Assembly: GCA_031763025.1 (NCBI GenBank)
Contig: JASSKH010000030.1
Span: 4,455,495 to 4,519,494 of the forward strand
Length of the DNA stretch: 64,000 nucleotides
Reading direction: 5' to 3'
From: Macrocystis pyrifera
Taxonomy: Eukaryota > Sar > Phaeophyceae > Laminariales > Laminariaceae
Shown here: one piece after another, positions 20,844 through 32,359 of the stretch
Layout of the letters: every line of letters begins with the position of its first letter
Position numbering within the stretch: position 1 is the first letter of the stretch
Translations under genes and position numbers: made by a program
The notes under the pieces: generated by a model
Told to the model about the DNA's origin: nothing
The model's input: the letters and a program-made list of their open reading frames with translations, nothing else
Database searches by the model: none

Positions 20844-21275
20844 CTAAGGCGAGCCGGTATCGAGCAGTGCCACGAGTTCGCGGCGCGTAGTGGAGGTGGG
20901 GCCGCTATGCACGAGTACCTTCGTCGTGAACGACGCGTCGTCGACGGTAATGATGCCGCTGGTAAGGCATGGTCCGTGTTCCGGTATCGGTGGCGGGCGG
21001 GTAGGGAGGGAGCTGTGGGTTGCGGTGTTGATGGTGGACACTTGGGCGAAGTGGCTACTGGGGTAGGCTTCGGGGGTAAAAAGCGGTAGGAGTGACCCAG
21101 GTAGGGAGGTAGGCGGTTGCCATGGAGGAGGGGGGCTTGTCTCGTGGATGCCGTCGGCGGTGGGGAAGACCCGGGTTGAGTCAGTGGAGGCGGGTGTTGG
21201 CTCCGGGTCGTGAATACTGGTAGGTATTCGAGGTTGGGCGGGGCGATTGGCGCCGAAGCTTTTTTGAACGTTCAT
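20844..21275 (-). pseudogene. Retropepsin-like protease, nonsense mutation
   Basis: The active-site triplet with flanks reads LLDTGSP (Asp codon at 20859-20861). The next codon is TAG, after which the frame continues SFIT. An aspartic protease of this type normally matures Gag and Pol as a dimer. About 140 residues upstream are Pro/Ser/Thr-rich linker. Confidence 0.82.
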
Positions 21276-22645
21276 TAGTATCCGTCCCAGCAGGTGCTGA
21301 CCACGCCAACGCGTCGGGTCGTGGGCGTCCCGATGGTCGGCCTTGAAGCCTATGCCCCAGATAAGGTCGTGTGGGCTGATCTCGGCGATGTTCTTGTCGC
21401 CCGTTGCCGCTACCTCTCGCCGTAGCTCCGGTGTCGGCAGAACTTGGAGAAATTGGTGTTGAGGACGATGCCGTGGCGGTGTCGTTTCCAGACCTGTTCG
21501 TCGAAGCGGGAAACGGTTCGCCCAAGCGCTTTTTGGTCGGCGGGGTAGCGGGTCGCTTGATGCGAGGCTCAGTGGTGGTGTCTCCGAAGAGCGCGGTCTT
21601 CTGCGCCATCATCATCTGCTCAGCGCAGTTGTATGTGACGCCATCGTGCTCTATGTCGCACAGGTACCACCGCGAAAAGACGGAATAGGAGTCTCAGAAG
21701 AAATGGAAATACGGGGGGGGGCTCTGCGGTGTCGTGTACTGTCGATGGCGTGTTGTTTGTTGGGGCTGATGGACGGCGATATTTGTTCCTATCGCTACCT
21801 GGCGTCGGCGGGGATAGAGTCAGCCGCGATCGAGCGGTGCTGACCGGAATCCTCGCTTTCGCGGGGGAATTGCTCGACAAAGCCGACGTACCGGGGTGGT
21901 TCACGCGGGGTCTTATACGCCGTGCGAGGAAACCCTGAGGGGTCCTATCTTCCACTGTTTGGAGGACTGGGGAACACTCGCTAGGGCATGCCACACCTGG
22001 GGTCCGTGTCCACGCGTTGCACGAGACAGGCGAGGAGGACGGGCAAGGGGGCTCAGGGCATGTCCTGGTCGACGGTGGTCGCGAGTCTTTTTAAAACGGG
22101 ACTGTCCCTCGAGCTCAGGGGCGGCGGTGTTGTTCATACCGTGGCAGCCGGTGGAAGCCCGTCGTTCGCGGGTCCAACGCTGTCACAAGAAAAGCGCGCA
22201 TGCTGGGATAAGCACGGATGGAGCGGCCAATCTGGGGTTGAGACGGGCCAGGGGGCGGTGGCCCGGTAGATGAAACCGTAGTTTCGTGTGAACCGGAATC
22301 GCTGGTTGCCGTAGTCGTCGAGACTACTCCCAGGGTAGCAATGTCTGGGGTCTCGGCAATGGTCGTCAAACAGCGTTTCTCATCACTGGAAGACGTCGAG
22401 TGCTGCATCCTGGTGGGGCTCAGCGTCTTGGCCTCCTCCCACCCACAACCTCAAGGCAATCACTTGGGCAGATGATCAGTGCTTGTACACGTGGCTGGGA
22501 AATGGGCTGGGGTAGGGGGGGGGCATGGAGGGGCAGGGGTCGGGGAGGCGTGGTGCACGTGATTTATTCGTGCGTCCTGGGAGCCTCGGGTGCTCGCAGT
22601 AGATGCTGTTGGTGGACATGCGGCAGGTGCTCCACCATTGGCTTA
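21276..22645 (-). pseudogene. Gag-protease linker region
   Basis: No intact frame longer than about 145 codons. Translations are low-complexity and frames change repeatedly. By position it is the Gag-Pol junction; no individual motif is recognised. Confidence 0.5.
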
Positions 22646-24237
22646 TCAGTTGGTGCGGAAGATGCCCGGCTGCCGTTGGTTCGGGAGGTTGGTCGAGGTG
22701 TTGCTGCCCATCCGCATGTTAGCGGAGGCGGCAGGTGCGGAAGTGTCGATCTCGGCGGTATGCACCGTCAACGCTGAAGACGAGGGGACTGACTCAATGC
22801 GTTGTTGTTGGAACTGTTCTCCTGACGACTGCCGTTTGCCATTGTCGTATGAACGGCCGTTATTATGGCGCCCGTTGTCGGAGCGCTCGGTGTTGTCGCG
22901 GTAGTTGCGAGAGTGGTTCTGGTTGGAGCGGTCGTTGTTGTAGTTGCCGCTGCGGTTGTTGTTGTGATGGCCTCGACGGTTGTTTTTGTTGTGGCTGTTG
23001 GAGTTGCGCTCCAAGTTGTGCTCGTATTGTCCAAGGCGATAGGAAAGGATCCTATGTCGCCATTGGCGATAGGCGTGTCCACCGTCGTCATCTGTCCGAG
23101 TGCCGGGTTTAGGATACCGGACGTGTTGAGGAAGCCCTCGGAGCAGGTCTTCATGCTATAGTCCGTGCCATTGTAGTTAAGGCAGTGGCCACCGTGAGCA
23201 TGTAGGGCTTGGGCGCGGGCCGAGCTCGTCAGGAGCGGTGTCAGGAGCGGTGGAGTTTGGGGGTTAAACATGGTCGATACCATGCAGACCTCCTTGTAAT
23301 GCCGCAGGGGCCAGTCTGCCTCGTCCTTGCAGAACGGGTCGCCGTTCTGTTCGGCCACGTTCATGATGAACGGGTTGGAGAAAGATCCCCTTGCGTTTGC
23401 GCCTGCGCCACGCGGAGTATGCCGCCGCGCTGGGGTCGGTGGTGAGGAGAAGTACGTGACGAACCCGCCGGAGGAAGTCGCGTGGAAACGGTGCCCGTTG
23501 ATCGCCGGCGTCTTGTTGATCGCCAACAATTCGAATACTGCCCACATGTCCGCAACGGAGGAGAACAGCTGCGAGGTGGTTATGAAGCGCCCCCGATAAA
23601 GCGTGGGCATAAGGGACGAGTACTGGCTGCCCGTGACGCCGCGCACAATCTCGGTGACCATGGCGTCGCTCGGCATAGAGACCCGATTCGTGCCTTGTGC
23701 GATGGATACGCATTCTCTCAATGCCCGGATAAAGGTCGCTAAGTCCGTAAGATTGGGGAAGCCGAAGGTGTGGAGCTGCTCGAAGGCGCGGCCCTGGTCG
23801 CCGTCGTCGAAGTGGTTCGTGAATAGACATAATAACTTCTTGAACGCCGATGGTCAGGTGTCGTCGACGGCGAGCTCCTGGCGCACCTGGACGAGGTACC
23901 AGGTATGGCCTTTCAATAACTCGCAGGCGAATATTCCAAGCGATGGATACCAGTGGATACAATGCGAAATTGCAGTCCAGCCATTCGTACGCTGCTCACG
24001 TATGCGTATAATAATGACTAGTATAAAGTATCGGTACTGCCGCGTGTGCCCTATCAGTACGATAGCAGCTTCTGTGCGGTGGTGGTAAGGGTCAAATCGC
24101 ATACAAACGCTTATATAAACCGAAGGATGCAGACAAAATGTCTGGGGGGAAGAATATGAGCAGTTCCACCTACTTACTACGAGCATTCCCTGTGAAAGGA
24201 CGGGCATATCGAGGCGGAGGGGTTCATGGGAAAACAC
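22646..24237 (-). pseudogene. Gag of the Ty3/gypsy element
   Basis: One frame runs from 24237 to 22768 on -, interrupted only by TGA at 23854-23856. Capsid-like sequence (KGHTWYLVQVRQELAV, FGFPNLTDLATFIRALREC) is followed by a zinc-knuckle remnant, CLNYNGTDYSMKTC. It has the C-x2-C-x4-H-x4-C spacing, but Tyr replaces both the second Cys and the His. The Asn/Arg-rich C-terminus lies in another frame (23014-22646), implying a frameshift near 23020. Gag packages the RNA in virus-like particles. Confidence 0.8.
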
Positions 24238-24778
24238 TCCTTGGTTTGTGCGATGAGCATGAGGTCATTGGGGGTCTCCAGGTGCATTCTACCACGTGGT
24301 GTCACGTATCGTGGAGGTTGTCGATCTTCGCGACGGCAGGAGTGCGGTAGGGAGCGGGAAAACAAACCTCGATTGTACTATTATATTAACATCACCAGTA
24401 CTTATATATCCACTAAGAAGGAAAAACAGAGCTTGCACGTACTCATAGGTGCGATTTTACGGTGCCTAATAAGAGGGCAGAAGCGTCTACCTACCTACAC
24501 CAAGAGGGGAGGAGCGTCTACTTATGCCACTAACCAGCTGCCAGATACACTAGGCAGCCTGGTACTCGGGAACGCAGGCTCGAAAAGAAAAAAATCAAGG
24601 AGAGAGCAAGGAAAACGAAAGAAAACAAGAAACAAGGGACTAAACAAATAAAAAAAATGACTTCAAAACCAGATGCCTCCCGGGTAGGGATGGCTCACAT
24701 GATCGCGAGAAGATCTAGAAGAAACGCTGCAGTCCCAAGCTTGGCCAGAATATTCGCTGAATGCGACGACGTCAGATG
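24238..24778 (-). other. Retrotransposon 5' leader
   Basis: Between gag and the right LTR. A-rich on + (24570-24660: AAAAGAAAAAAATCAAGG). A primer-binding site should sit next to 24778, but I could not match it to a particular tRNA. Confidence 0.6.
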
Positions 24779-25258
24779 TGAACATATGGCAGATATAAGG
24801 GTAAGGGTACGGGACGCAGGTGTATCTGGCAGCTGGGAAGCATTGCTTCGCTCCTTCTGATCTAGACCTTCTTTATTGATTGCGAGAGCCAAGGACGTGC
24901 TCTGGTAGAAAAGTGAGAGGACAGGGGGGGACTCGACACCCAGATATACTCGCCCCACCCCACCACAAGCGCTCCTAAATTCCTCTTATCTGATGTACTC
25001 TTTTAGAACTTTGCGATCCCTACCGATCGCTCTCCTGCTTGTATACGCGTTTCTCATTTCTGGTCCTATCTCCGTTGAGGACCATTACTCTCGTCCACCG
25101 GACGCCTTGGAGACATTCCTCAAAAAACGTTACTCTCGACTAATAGAATATCCACCGGAATAATCCATTCTTCGGATTATTATCGTAATCCTGAGACCAC
25201 AGAACTGCAGACTATATCATCTATATCTATAGCCCATGAGTACTTCACTCGTGTCACA
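24779..25258 (-). repeat. 5' LTR (right)
   Basis: Partner of 13491-13966. The central part differs most (24860-24930 and 25055-25140). Starts TGAAC and ends TCACA on +; followed by ATTA, which also precedes the left LTR. Confidence 0.9.
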
Positions 25259-25684
25259 ATTATTATCAGCAAAGAGGTAAAACATGTTTTTTTTTTTCAA
25301 TTTTGCTTTACTAGATTAGGGCAGCCCCCCCCCTCCATATTATATACCTGGTATATTGTAGGTTGGGTTGGCGTCGGTTGGCGACGACGCTGTAAAACAT
25401 GCCTCTCACTGCGTGAGCTAGACAAACAGGGTACTTTTTTTTTTTTTTTTTATGGTCCCCACGGCTGGCGGTCGAGCTAGTTCTTTTTTTGTGTGGGGAT
25501 AACCTTAACTCCGTACAAGGGGGATGATCGTATCACGAAGTGTGTATATGGTAAGGCACCCACGAGGCAGTTACATAGTAAGCCCATTGCTGTCTCTGAG
25601 GGTGTGGCCACACCGGAAAATAAATCAATCCACTGACGCTGTCATCGATATGCAAGAAAATCCGCCTCAAAAGCGGTTCTTAGT
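25259..25684. other. No gene recognised
   Basis: T runs (25435-25451) and a C run (25326-25333). Nothing coding. Confidence 0.45.
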
Positions 25685-25840
25685 AGGATGCAGCTCACCC
25701 TTCATGCGACTCGCCCAACACCTCACGGCGCTTCGCGCTTGGTGTAAGCAATGTCTGCCTGGTCGGCGCTAGCCCGACTCGCTCCGTCCCGGCATTGTAG
25801 GGATCTATGGTCATACGACTACGGCCATGATGCATGACAC
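25685..25840 (-). repeat. Repeat-C copy, inverted
   Basis: On + it reads CACCCTTCATGCGACTCGCC, then GGCGCTTCGCGCTTGGTG, CAATGTCTGCCTGGTCGG, CCGTCCCGGCATTGTAGGG and CATACGACTACGGCCATG. It lies against SINE-2 unit 2. Confidence 0.8.
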
Positions 25841-25847
25841 CCAGTAC

Positions 25848-25992
25848 TGTGATAAGGATTACCCTGGGCTGAGTAATCGACCGAACTTTTACCCCTATAG
25901 CTCAGTAGGTAACACCTTCACATTTGGCGTCGTCGGCAGGACTCGAACCTGCGCGTGAAGTCACAATGGATTTCCGCCGTTCAGAGGGGGGG
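25848..25992 (+). mobile_element. SINE-2 unit 2, internally deleted
   Basis: Head (ATTACCCTGGGCTGAGTAAT) and A box (TAGCTCAGTAGGTAACACC) are present. GGACTCGAACCTGC follows, then a jump to the end motif TCCGCCGTTCAGAGGGGGG. The body is missing. Confidence 0.75.
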
Positions 25993-25998
25993 AGAGTG

Positions 25999-26272
25999 TT
26001 ATAAGGATTACCCTGGGCTGGGTAATCGATCGATCTTTTACACCTATAGCTCAGAAGGTAACACCTTCACATTTGACGTCGTCCAGGTCACGGGTTCAAA
26101 CCTCGGTCCGAGCGTTTCTTTTACAGAAACGCTTGCGCGTGCCTACAAAAAAAAGAAAAAAAATAAACACATCTCCCTGGCTCCTAAGGAAATGAAACGA
26201 AGCGGGTAGGTCAGCGTACAGACTTGCACGGTTCTGACGCCCCAAGGATCTCGCCGTTCAGAGAAGAGGAGA
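25999..26272 (+). mobile_element. SINE-2 unit 3, full length
   Basis: Starts TTATAAGGATTACCCTGGGC directly after unit 2's end motif. The B box reads CACGGGTTCAAACC. The body has an A-rich insert (26145-26165), ACATCTCCCTGGCTCC, GAAACGAAGCGGGTAGGTC and the end TCTCGCCGTTCAGAG. Confidence 0.8.
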
Positions 26273-26275
26273 TTG

Positions 26276-26372
26276 TCATAAGGATTTTACCCTGGGCTGG
26301 GTAATCGATCGATCTTTCACCCCTATAGCTCAGTAGGTAACACCTTCAGAGTACACCCCCCCCCCCCCCCCC
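26276..26372 (+). mobile_element. SINE-2 unit 4, 5' part only, with C tract
   Basis: The head to GGTAACACCTTCA is kept, then the sequence switches to GAGTACACC and a 19-nt C tract (about 26354-26372). The switch resembles a Repeat-C start read from the other strand. Confidence 0.7.
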
Positions 26373-26419
26373 TGTCTGAGACTCAAAAAAAAAAGTAGAT
26401 ATCGGTTTTATTTTTCGTT

Positions 26420-27830
26420 CACCCTTGGAAGGGCAACTATTCCTACCGCTTAACATTGCTATTTCGCCAAAAAAAAATAGAAGGGGATCTATCCCTACTG
26501 CTTACTGCTACGTACGTATTTCCGCACAAAAGAAGAAAAACGACAAACGGTGCAGAAATCTAAATATGCAGCGAGCTAATAACTCATCGCAGTTTATTCT
26601 CGTAAAATAGGAGGAAGCTCGTGTTCCTACTGCTCGCTGGTAATCCGTACAAAAAAGGAAACGCCCTACGTTATTGTGTACCAGGTATGTACGTACGCGC
26701 AGGCGAATACAGGTGCCGTCTAGAGCGTGGAATTGTATTGAATTGTCTTGTAATATAATCAATCAGCGCAATCGGTCGTCTACATGCCGACTTCCGGCCA
26801 GTTCAAGGCGGAACCTGATCGTTTCAGCATGGACACACACGCAGTTCGGCGTCATCCACGAGCGACATCTTACGTTGAAACTGCAACACCCACCGCCGTT
26901 TATACTCGTGAAGCAGTAGGGATACGAGTGACTACTATGACATCCGTAAATATAACCTACATTTGATTTTCATATCAAAGTCCAAACGGGTACTATATTC
27001 ACGTACAGAGTGGTGTAAACTATTGCTGCCATTCCGCACAAAAAAAAGGAACGCCTTGTATACAAACGGATGCGCCGGCGCATGCCGGAACACTTTAGAA
27101 TGAGCCGAAAAACAATCCTCTACGAACAAGCAACGCGTCTGTCCGTCCGTCCGTCCGTCCGTCCGTCCGTCCGTCCTCTACGTGTACCGAATTCCAGCTT
27201 TGTCAAGACGGAACTTGATGTTTTCAGCAGCGTGGGTGCACTTCGGCGTCATCCATCAGCAACATTATAATATATTGTCATACCTTGAGCTACAATTCTC
27301 GCCGCAGACTGTACTCGAAAACTAAGCAGCGATCTATTCTGACTGCTTGTTATCCCGCAAAAAAAAGAAACGCCTTGTGAGCACATGCGCGAATGCGCGG
27401 GCGCATACAAAGTGGCTCTACTTTTTTTGTCACTGCCATCGCCCATATATACCAGGCAGTAACAGCAGCAATACAACCGGTACAGTCTAGCGCGTACTTA
27501 TAAAATCTCAATCCTCTAGAGGTAAGCAGCGCCGTCCGTCGTCTACGAACGCCGACTTCCGAATTTTTGGAAACGGAATTTCGATGTTTCAGCTTGGACA
27601 CGCTTCGGCATCGCCCACCAACAACTTGCGCGTCGGACTATACTGCCCATCGCAGTCAACATCTGTCGTTTACTGCTGGCTATTTCGCACAGAAGAAGAG
27701 GCGCCTTGTACAGAATATGCGCCCGCGCGTAGCGGTACCGCAGCTAAATCGTGGACTTAAAATCGTGTCAACCCTCTACAAGCAAGCAGGAAGGAGTCGT
27801 GCGGCAGTAAAAAAGAGATACGCTCACGAC
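26420..27830 (+). repeat. Tandem repeat, period about 370-400 bp
   Basis: Three units carry a common core: AACCTGATCGTTTCAGC near 26812, AACTTGATGTTTTCAGC near 27211, AATTTCGATGTTTCAGC near 27579. Each continues TTCGGC(G/A)TC(A/G)(T/C)CCA and ends with GCACA/GCAAAAAA...GAAACGCCTTGT and a GCGC(G/C)GGCGCAT stretch. A GTCC run lies at about 27141-27176. Non-coding as far as I can see. Confidence 0.7.
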
Positions 27831-28276
27831 CAGTCCCTTTTCTTGCCGTTCCAATTTCAGCCAGAGAAGGTAAAAAGAAATATATTCTACAGGAGCAGAT
27901 GCAAGAAAGAAACGGCAAAAATTGTTTGCCGTACCTACGAGTACATTCACGCCGGCACCTCTTTGACGCCTAAAAAAACAACAACATAGAACGACGCTAC
28001 GCACCAGTCGTACGCGTCTGTCCCGAAGACAAAAAACGATGACGACGACGACAGTGGCGACGACGACGACGACGGTAACCATAACAGCACAACGCAAACC
28101 ACCGCCCCCCTCTCTCAATCAACCCTTACCACTCTTAAAGGTTCGCTCTCTCTTCAGAAACTCTGAATATTTTCACACTTACTTGCAAAAACGATCCCAC
28201 GCTACTTCTAAGTACTCTGCGCGCCCCCCCCAAAAAAACTGTCTAGTGCAATATAAATATAAATGATGTTAAAACA
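27831..28276. other. No gene; GAC trinucleotide run
   Basis: A degenerate GAC run at about 28036-28072. Frames through it lack motifs. Confidence 0.5.
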
Positions 28277-28345
28277 AGGGGGGGGCGGGGAGGAGGGGGT
28301 GTACTCATTATCATGCGTGACCGTAGTCGTATGGCCATAGACTGG
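28277..28345 (+). repeat. Repeat-C start module only
   Basis: G-rich lead, then GTGTACTCATTATCATGCGT and CCGTAGTCGTATGGCCATAG. The rest of the repeat is absent. Confidence 0.7.
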
Positions 28346-28685
28346 TTAAAGTACCGTTGAAAAAGAGCCGTTGAGTTCGCACAGGGGTGCGATCGCTTTT
28401 CAGCGCTCGTTTTTTCTCATAACTATGGTAAGGGTGTTAAGAATAAAAGTCGGACACTACATTTTCGGGAGGGTCCCGTGGACCCAGATACTTTTCCGAA
28501 GACGCCCTTGTTCGGTATTGGCGCCCTTTAAACTTCCACTGCGGTGAAAAAACCCTTCGGGGATTCACTCGATCGGGGGGAAAAAACGAGAATGCCAACG
28601 AAAAAGTACTACAGCATCCGCCACGCGAAAGTGCATCAACGCACAGGCTGCTATGACAAGGGGATAGGAGTGCTTAATAAACTTA
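28346..28685. other. No feature recognised
   Basis: About 340 bp without a gene or known repeat. Confidence 0.4.
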
Positions 28686-28777
28686 CAGCCCCCCTTTTGA
28701 TCCGCAAAAAACTTTTCCCACACTAACTCCAAGTAGGTTTGTCCCCAAAAATGCGGGTGTAAGTTCTAAAGGGACTG
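28686..28777. mobile_element. MITE-B copy 5, diverged
   Basis: The right arm GTAGGTTTGTCCCCAAAAAT and GTAAGTTCTAAAGGG is clear. The left arm (CCCCCCTTTTGATCCGC) is weak. Confidence 0.6.
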
Positions 28778-29040
28778 GACGAAGACCGGACTCCGATGGA
28801 CGGGGTTGTACGGGACGCGCGTGTATGGCATGGACTATCGCACGCGACACACTCGCATCATGACAAGACCAGAACGTCATATGATAAACACTCGTTTATG
28901 GACCCGAAAATGATTATAACCAAAAGTTCAAGCGCTTTTGACGAGAACCCGCAGCCGTTTCTACAACAATCTCTCTATCGGCCCAGACTAAGCCACTTGC
29001 AAACTCTTTAGTACAACTGCTGCTCGCTGTTGCCGCAGAA

Positions 29041-32000
29041 TCACTCCTGAACGTCGAGATCGATCCATCCTACCACAGGGTAGCCCCTTCCCGACTCTCC
29101 AAGCTTCTCCACCCAGTCGGCGAGGTTCTTGCTCTCCCTGTCCGTCAGGTTTCGATAGTCCAAGACGCCCTCGATGTCCTCCGGGGTCATGGACATCTTC
29201 GCCAGGACGCGGGAGGCGTCCCTGCCCGCGAGGCACTCGTAGGCGCCGCCCTCCACGTAAAATTCGGAACCGCCGAACGAAACGTCGAATACCTTGTCCT
29301 TTACGCCAAGGTAAATAGGAGGCGTGGCATAGCCTGGAGGCATGTGCTGGAGCGGGCCCCCTCCTTGTCCCCTCCTTCCTTCTCCTGCCCCGCCCTCTCC
29401 TCCTTCTCCTCTTTGTTCTCGTGCCTCTCCATCTCCTTCCCTTCCCCCTCCTTCTCCTCCCACTTCTTCTCCTCCTCCTCTTCCTCTTCCTCCTTCTGCA
29501 CCCCCCCCCCCCACCCACCCTCTGCTCCTGCTCCCCCTCCACCCCCCCCCCCCCCCCCCCTCTCTTCCTCGTCCCCTTCCTCCCCCCCCCCCCCCCCCCC
29601 CCTTTCTTCTCGGCAGCAGGTCTTCGTCCATCGAAAGAGCGTAGCTCCGCGCGCGAAAACGTTCGGGGCGGCGGCGGAGCGACAACCCTGCCCAGCACTG
29701 GGTAGCCGCGCGCGGCGAACATGTCCTCCCAGCCCGTGAGCGTCATCTGCTCGAAACGGTCCAGGCCATCCAGCGTGAGATCGTCGAGCTCAGCGCTGCC
29801 GTCTTTCCCCGAAGACCCCCCCGCCAGCCCTCGCGCGACCCGCCGCGAGATGTCGTGGCCGGCAAACTCTGTGTATTTGCCGCCCTGTGCGAGAAGAGAG
29901 GGACATACATACGATACGATACAGCAGGAAGGAACAAAGGTGGGGGGCTCGCGGTGGTCACGAATTTTTCCATCTGAGAAAACATTGGGCAATCGAGGCG
30001 CACTGACTGTGCTTATATATGTGCGGGTGGACTGTTTGACCCACGAGCGCCTGCGTTTGTTATAAGTGCGCGGTGAGATACCGATGCTCATCTCCCAAAA
30101 GTTTGCCCTCTGAAAAAATAGGTCCGCCTTCTCTAAAATATTAATGGAAGTTACGTATACAACATACTAATAGGGTTTAGGTATGGAAGTCAAGGACGTA
30201 ACAGCTCCAGATGTTTTGCCTGCTTCCATTTGGTTACTACGTACGTACAGCGACGGAGCGGAATCGATCGTGTTCGTGTGGTATAAGTTCGGCGTCTTTA
30301 GCGACTCTCTACCACGTCACGACGAACAAGCAAGCCTAGACAGGTGTAGTAAGAAACGCTAACTTATCACCTCTTGGACGGCTTGCGCTTGCATCAATGT
30401 CATCATACCCGGTACCGATGCGTTTCATTCATTCATCATTAACACTCGTAGCACACAAACCCTGAGGATACCGAAATCGTTTTGGTGCCGCAACCTTTCG
30501 CGCGAGTTATCACAGCCCCAACAATCGCTTCACAAGTATTATTCACGAGTCAGCCTCGATGCAAGCAGTAGGAAAAGCACCAACATACAGACACCCCAAC
30601 AAACACCAAAAGCCAGCACCAAGCACCATCGCCAACATCAACAACGTCCTTCCCGCTCACATGCACACAGATAAGCTTTTCATACCGAGTAAGCTCCGTG
30701 AAAAAATAAGAGCAGCCAGCGGGAGTAGAGGCGGGAGAAATGTCGGCAAAAGGCGAAAAGGCGGTACGCCTGTAGGCCTTTTGGAGCAGGACACAAGAAA
30801 TATACCTGCTACAGGTCCGCTTTCCCTTGGTTGGTGCCTGCATGTACCACTCGACCGAAATGTAGAGAGCGTTTAATTGTCAAAAATTAACACCCATACC
30901 GTCCATATATTTCAGGACAGAAGTGGTTTCAGACGAGCAGTACCAGATACCAAGTGTGTACCTGGTATCTTATACGTACTGGTACAGCAGCAGTCTATGA
31001 AGCCATTTCTGTCGCGCTTTTTTGAGGTTTGGCCCGAGAGAGAACAACAGCAGTACCGGTATTTACTTGCGTCGGCGACTGATGTCATGTTGCAATAAAT
31101 TCCGTACGTGGTCGTACCACTAACCTGTCCCTTTTAGAGCTGCAGTCTCGGTTAGGGGACAAACCCGTCAAATTCTAAGTGGTTTGTCCCCAAAACGGGC
31201 CTGCAGTTCTAAAGGGTTTGACGACCATTTGTGTATGAATATTAACCCTCAAACGGTCTCTACATTCCGGCCAAATTAATAGTTGTGTACTGGTACGTAG
31301 TACGTACGAGGGTACTGGTAGGTGCTGACGGTCAGGCCTCGTCGCAGTAGCGCAACGCGTCGTATGGCAGTACCTGCGGTCCCTGTATTCCGTGCCTCCT
31401 TACTACGAGCAGTAACGCCATCCGTGGCTTGAGCTGGCGTCTTAAGTTTGCTCGGGTTCAGCGATAACTAACCCCTCTGACTGCACTCTCATTTCGGGAC
31501 AGAGTAGTTGAATTAGACTACGAGTAGATACCGGGACTTTTTGTTTCTTTACAAAGAGTTTCCTGTTGATAGTGCAGTTCCAAAAGGATGAAAACAACGC
31601 GCGATGACTACGAGTACCTACCTGTACACATTTAGGACCGAACTCCCTCTGCCGGGACAAATTACTTGGAGTCCCTACATCAGTTGTAGATTCAAGCACC
31701 ATGTTACCGTACAGCAGTGTATATACCAGGTGTAGTACTAAAAAGAGGATCAAGCCTCCGGAACAACATAAACAGCAGAACAACAGCCAGCACACTGGTG
31801 ACGGCAGCAGCACCAGCAGCAGCCAGTTTCGAGACATTTCAGACTGCAATAATAGTACCGGTCGGATTACCTCCTGGTTGCACATAAAAACTGCTGCATG
31901 TATGTGTGTGCGTGCGTTCTCACCGGCCCATAAAGCTCATTCCCGGAGGATGCATCGTACACCTTCCCCTTCAAAGCAATATAGACTGGCCGTGCTTTCC

Positions 32001-32324
32001 CTGGTCGGACTAGCCCTCCTCGCGAGACCGGGACGGGTATACTACCATCGAAACCGTTCAGTTGCGCGACCGTGAAATTCCGAAGTCCCGCTGCAGCAGC
32101 ATTACTACCAGAGTTTCCACCCCATGCTACCCGTACGTCGTTGCCGCCGCTGCCGCCGCGACGGCCGGATGTTCCGCCGCGTTTCATGCTCGTAGGAGCG
32201 TTTTCAGATGTCGGCGATATCGAGACGGACGCAGCAGCAGCAGCAGCAGTATCACCATTGGATGGTGGCGGCTTGAACCCCACCGGCCCGTGCCACCCTC
32301 TTTCCCAGGGTGTCTGGCCATCAC

Positions 32325-32359
<35 letters not shown>

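Larger units (their letters stand above)
13491..25258 (-). mobile_element. Ty3/gypsy LTR retrotransposon, old and inactive
   Basis: About 11.8 kb between two diverged LTRs. Reading on -, the order is 5' LTR, gag, protease, RT, RNase H, integrase, long 3' non-coding region, 3' LTR. The pol order RT-RH-IN is that of Ty3/gypsy. A possible 4-bp target duplication ATTA lies left of the element (13485-13488) and right of it (25259-25262). Every domain is broken somewhere: a stop after the protease motif, the RT metal-binding motif missing, two integrase acidic residues replaced, several frameshifts. LTR divergence by eye is large, so the insertion is old. A purine-rich stretch on - (AGGGTGGGCTAA) just inside the left LTR could be the polypurine tract. 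I could not identify a convincing primer-binding site. Confidence 0.93.
29885..31923 (-). other. Intron 1 of the cytochrome-b5-like gene
   Basis: About 2.0 kb. Contains two MITE-B copies near its 5' end (31128-31218 and 31469-31590). No nested gene is visible; frames here have no motif. Confidence 0.75.

Noticed and set aside
22735..23161. Hydrophobic/Val-rich or Cys-rich frames on + opposite gag
   Set aside because: Antisense of the Asn/Thr-rich gag region; the composition follows from the minus-strand codons.
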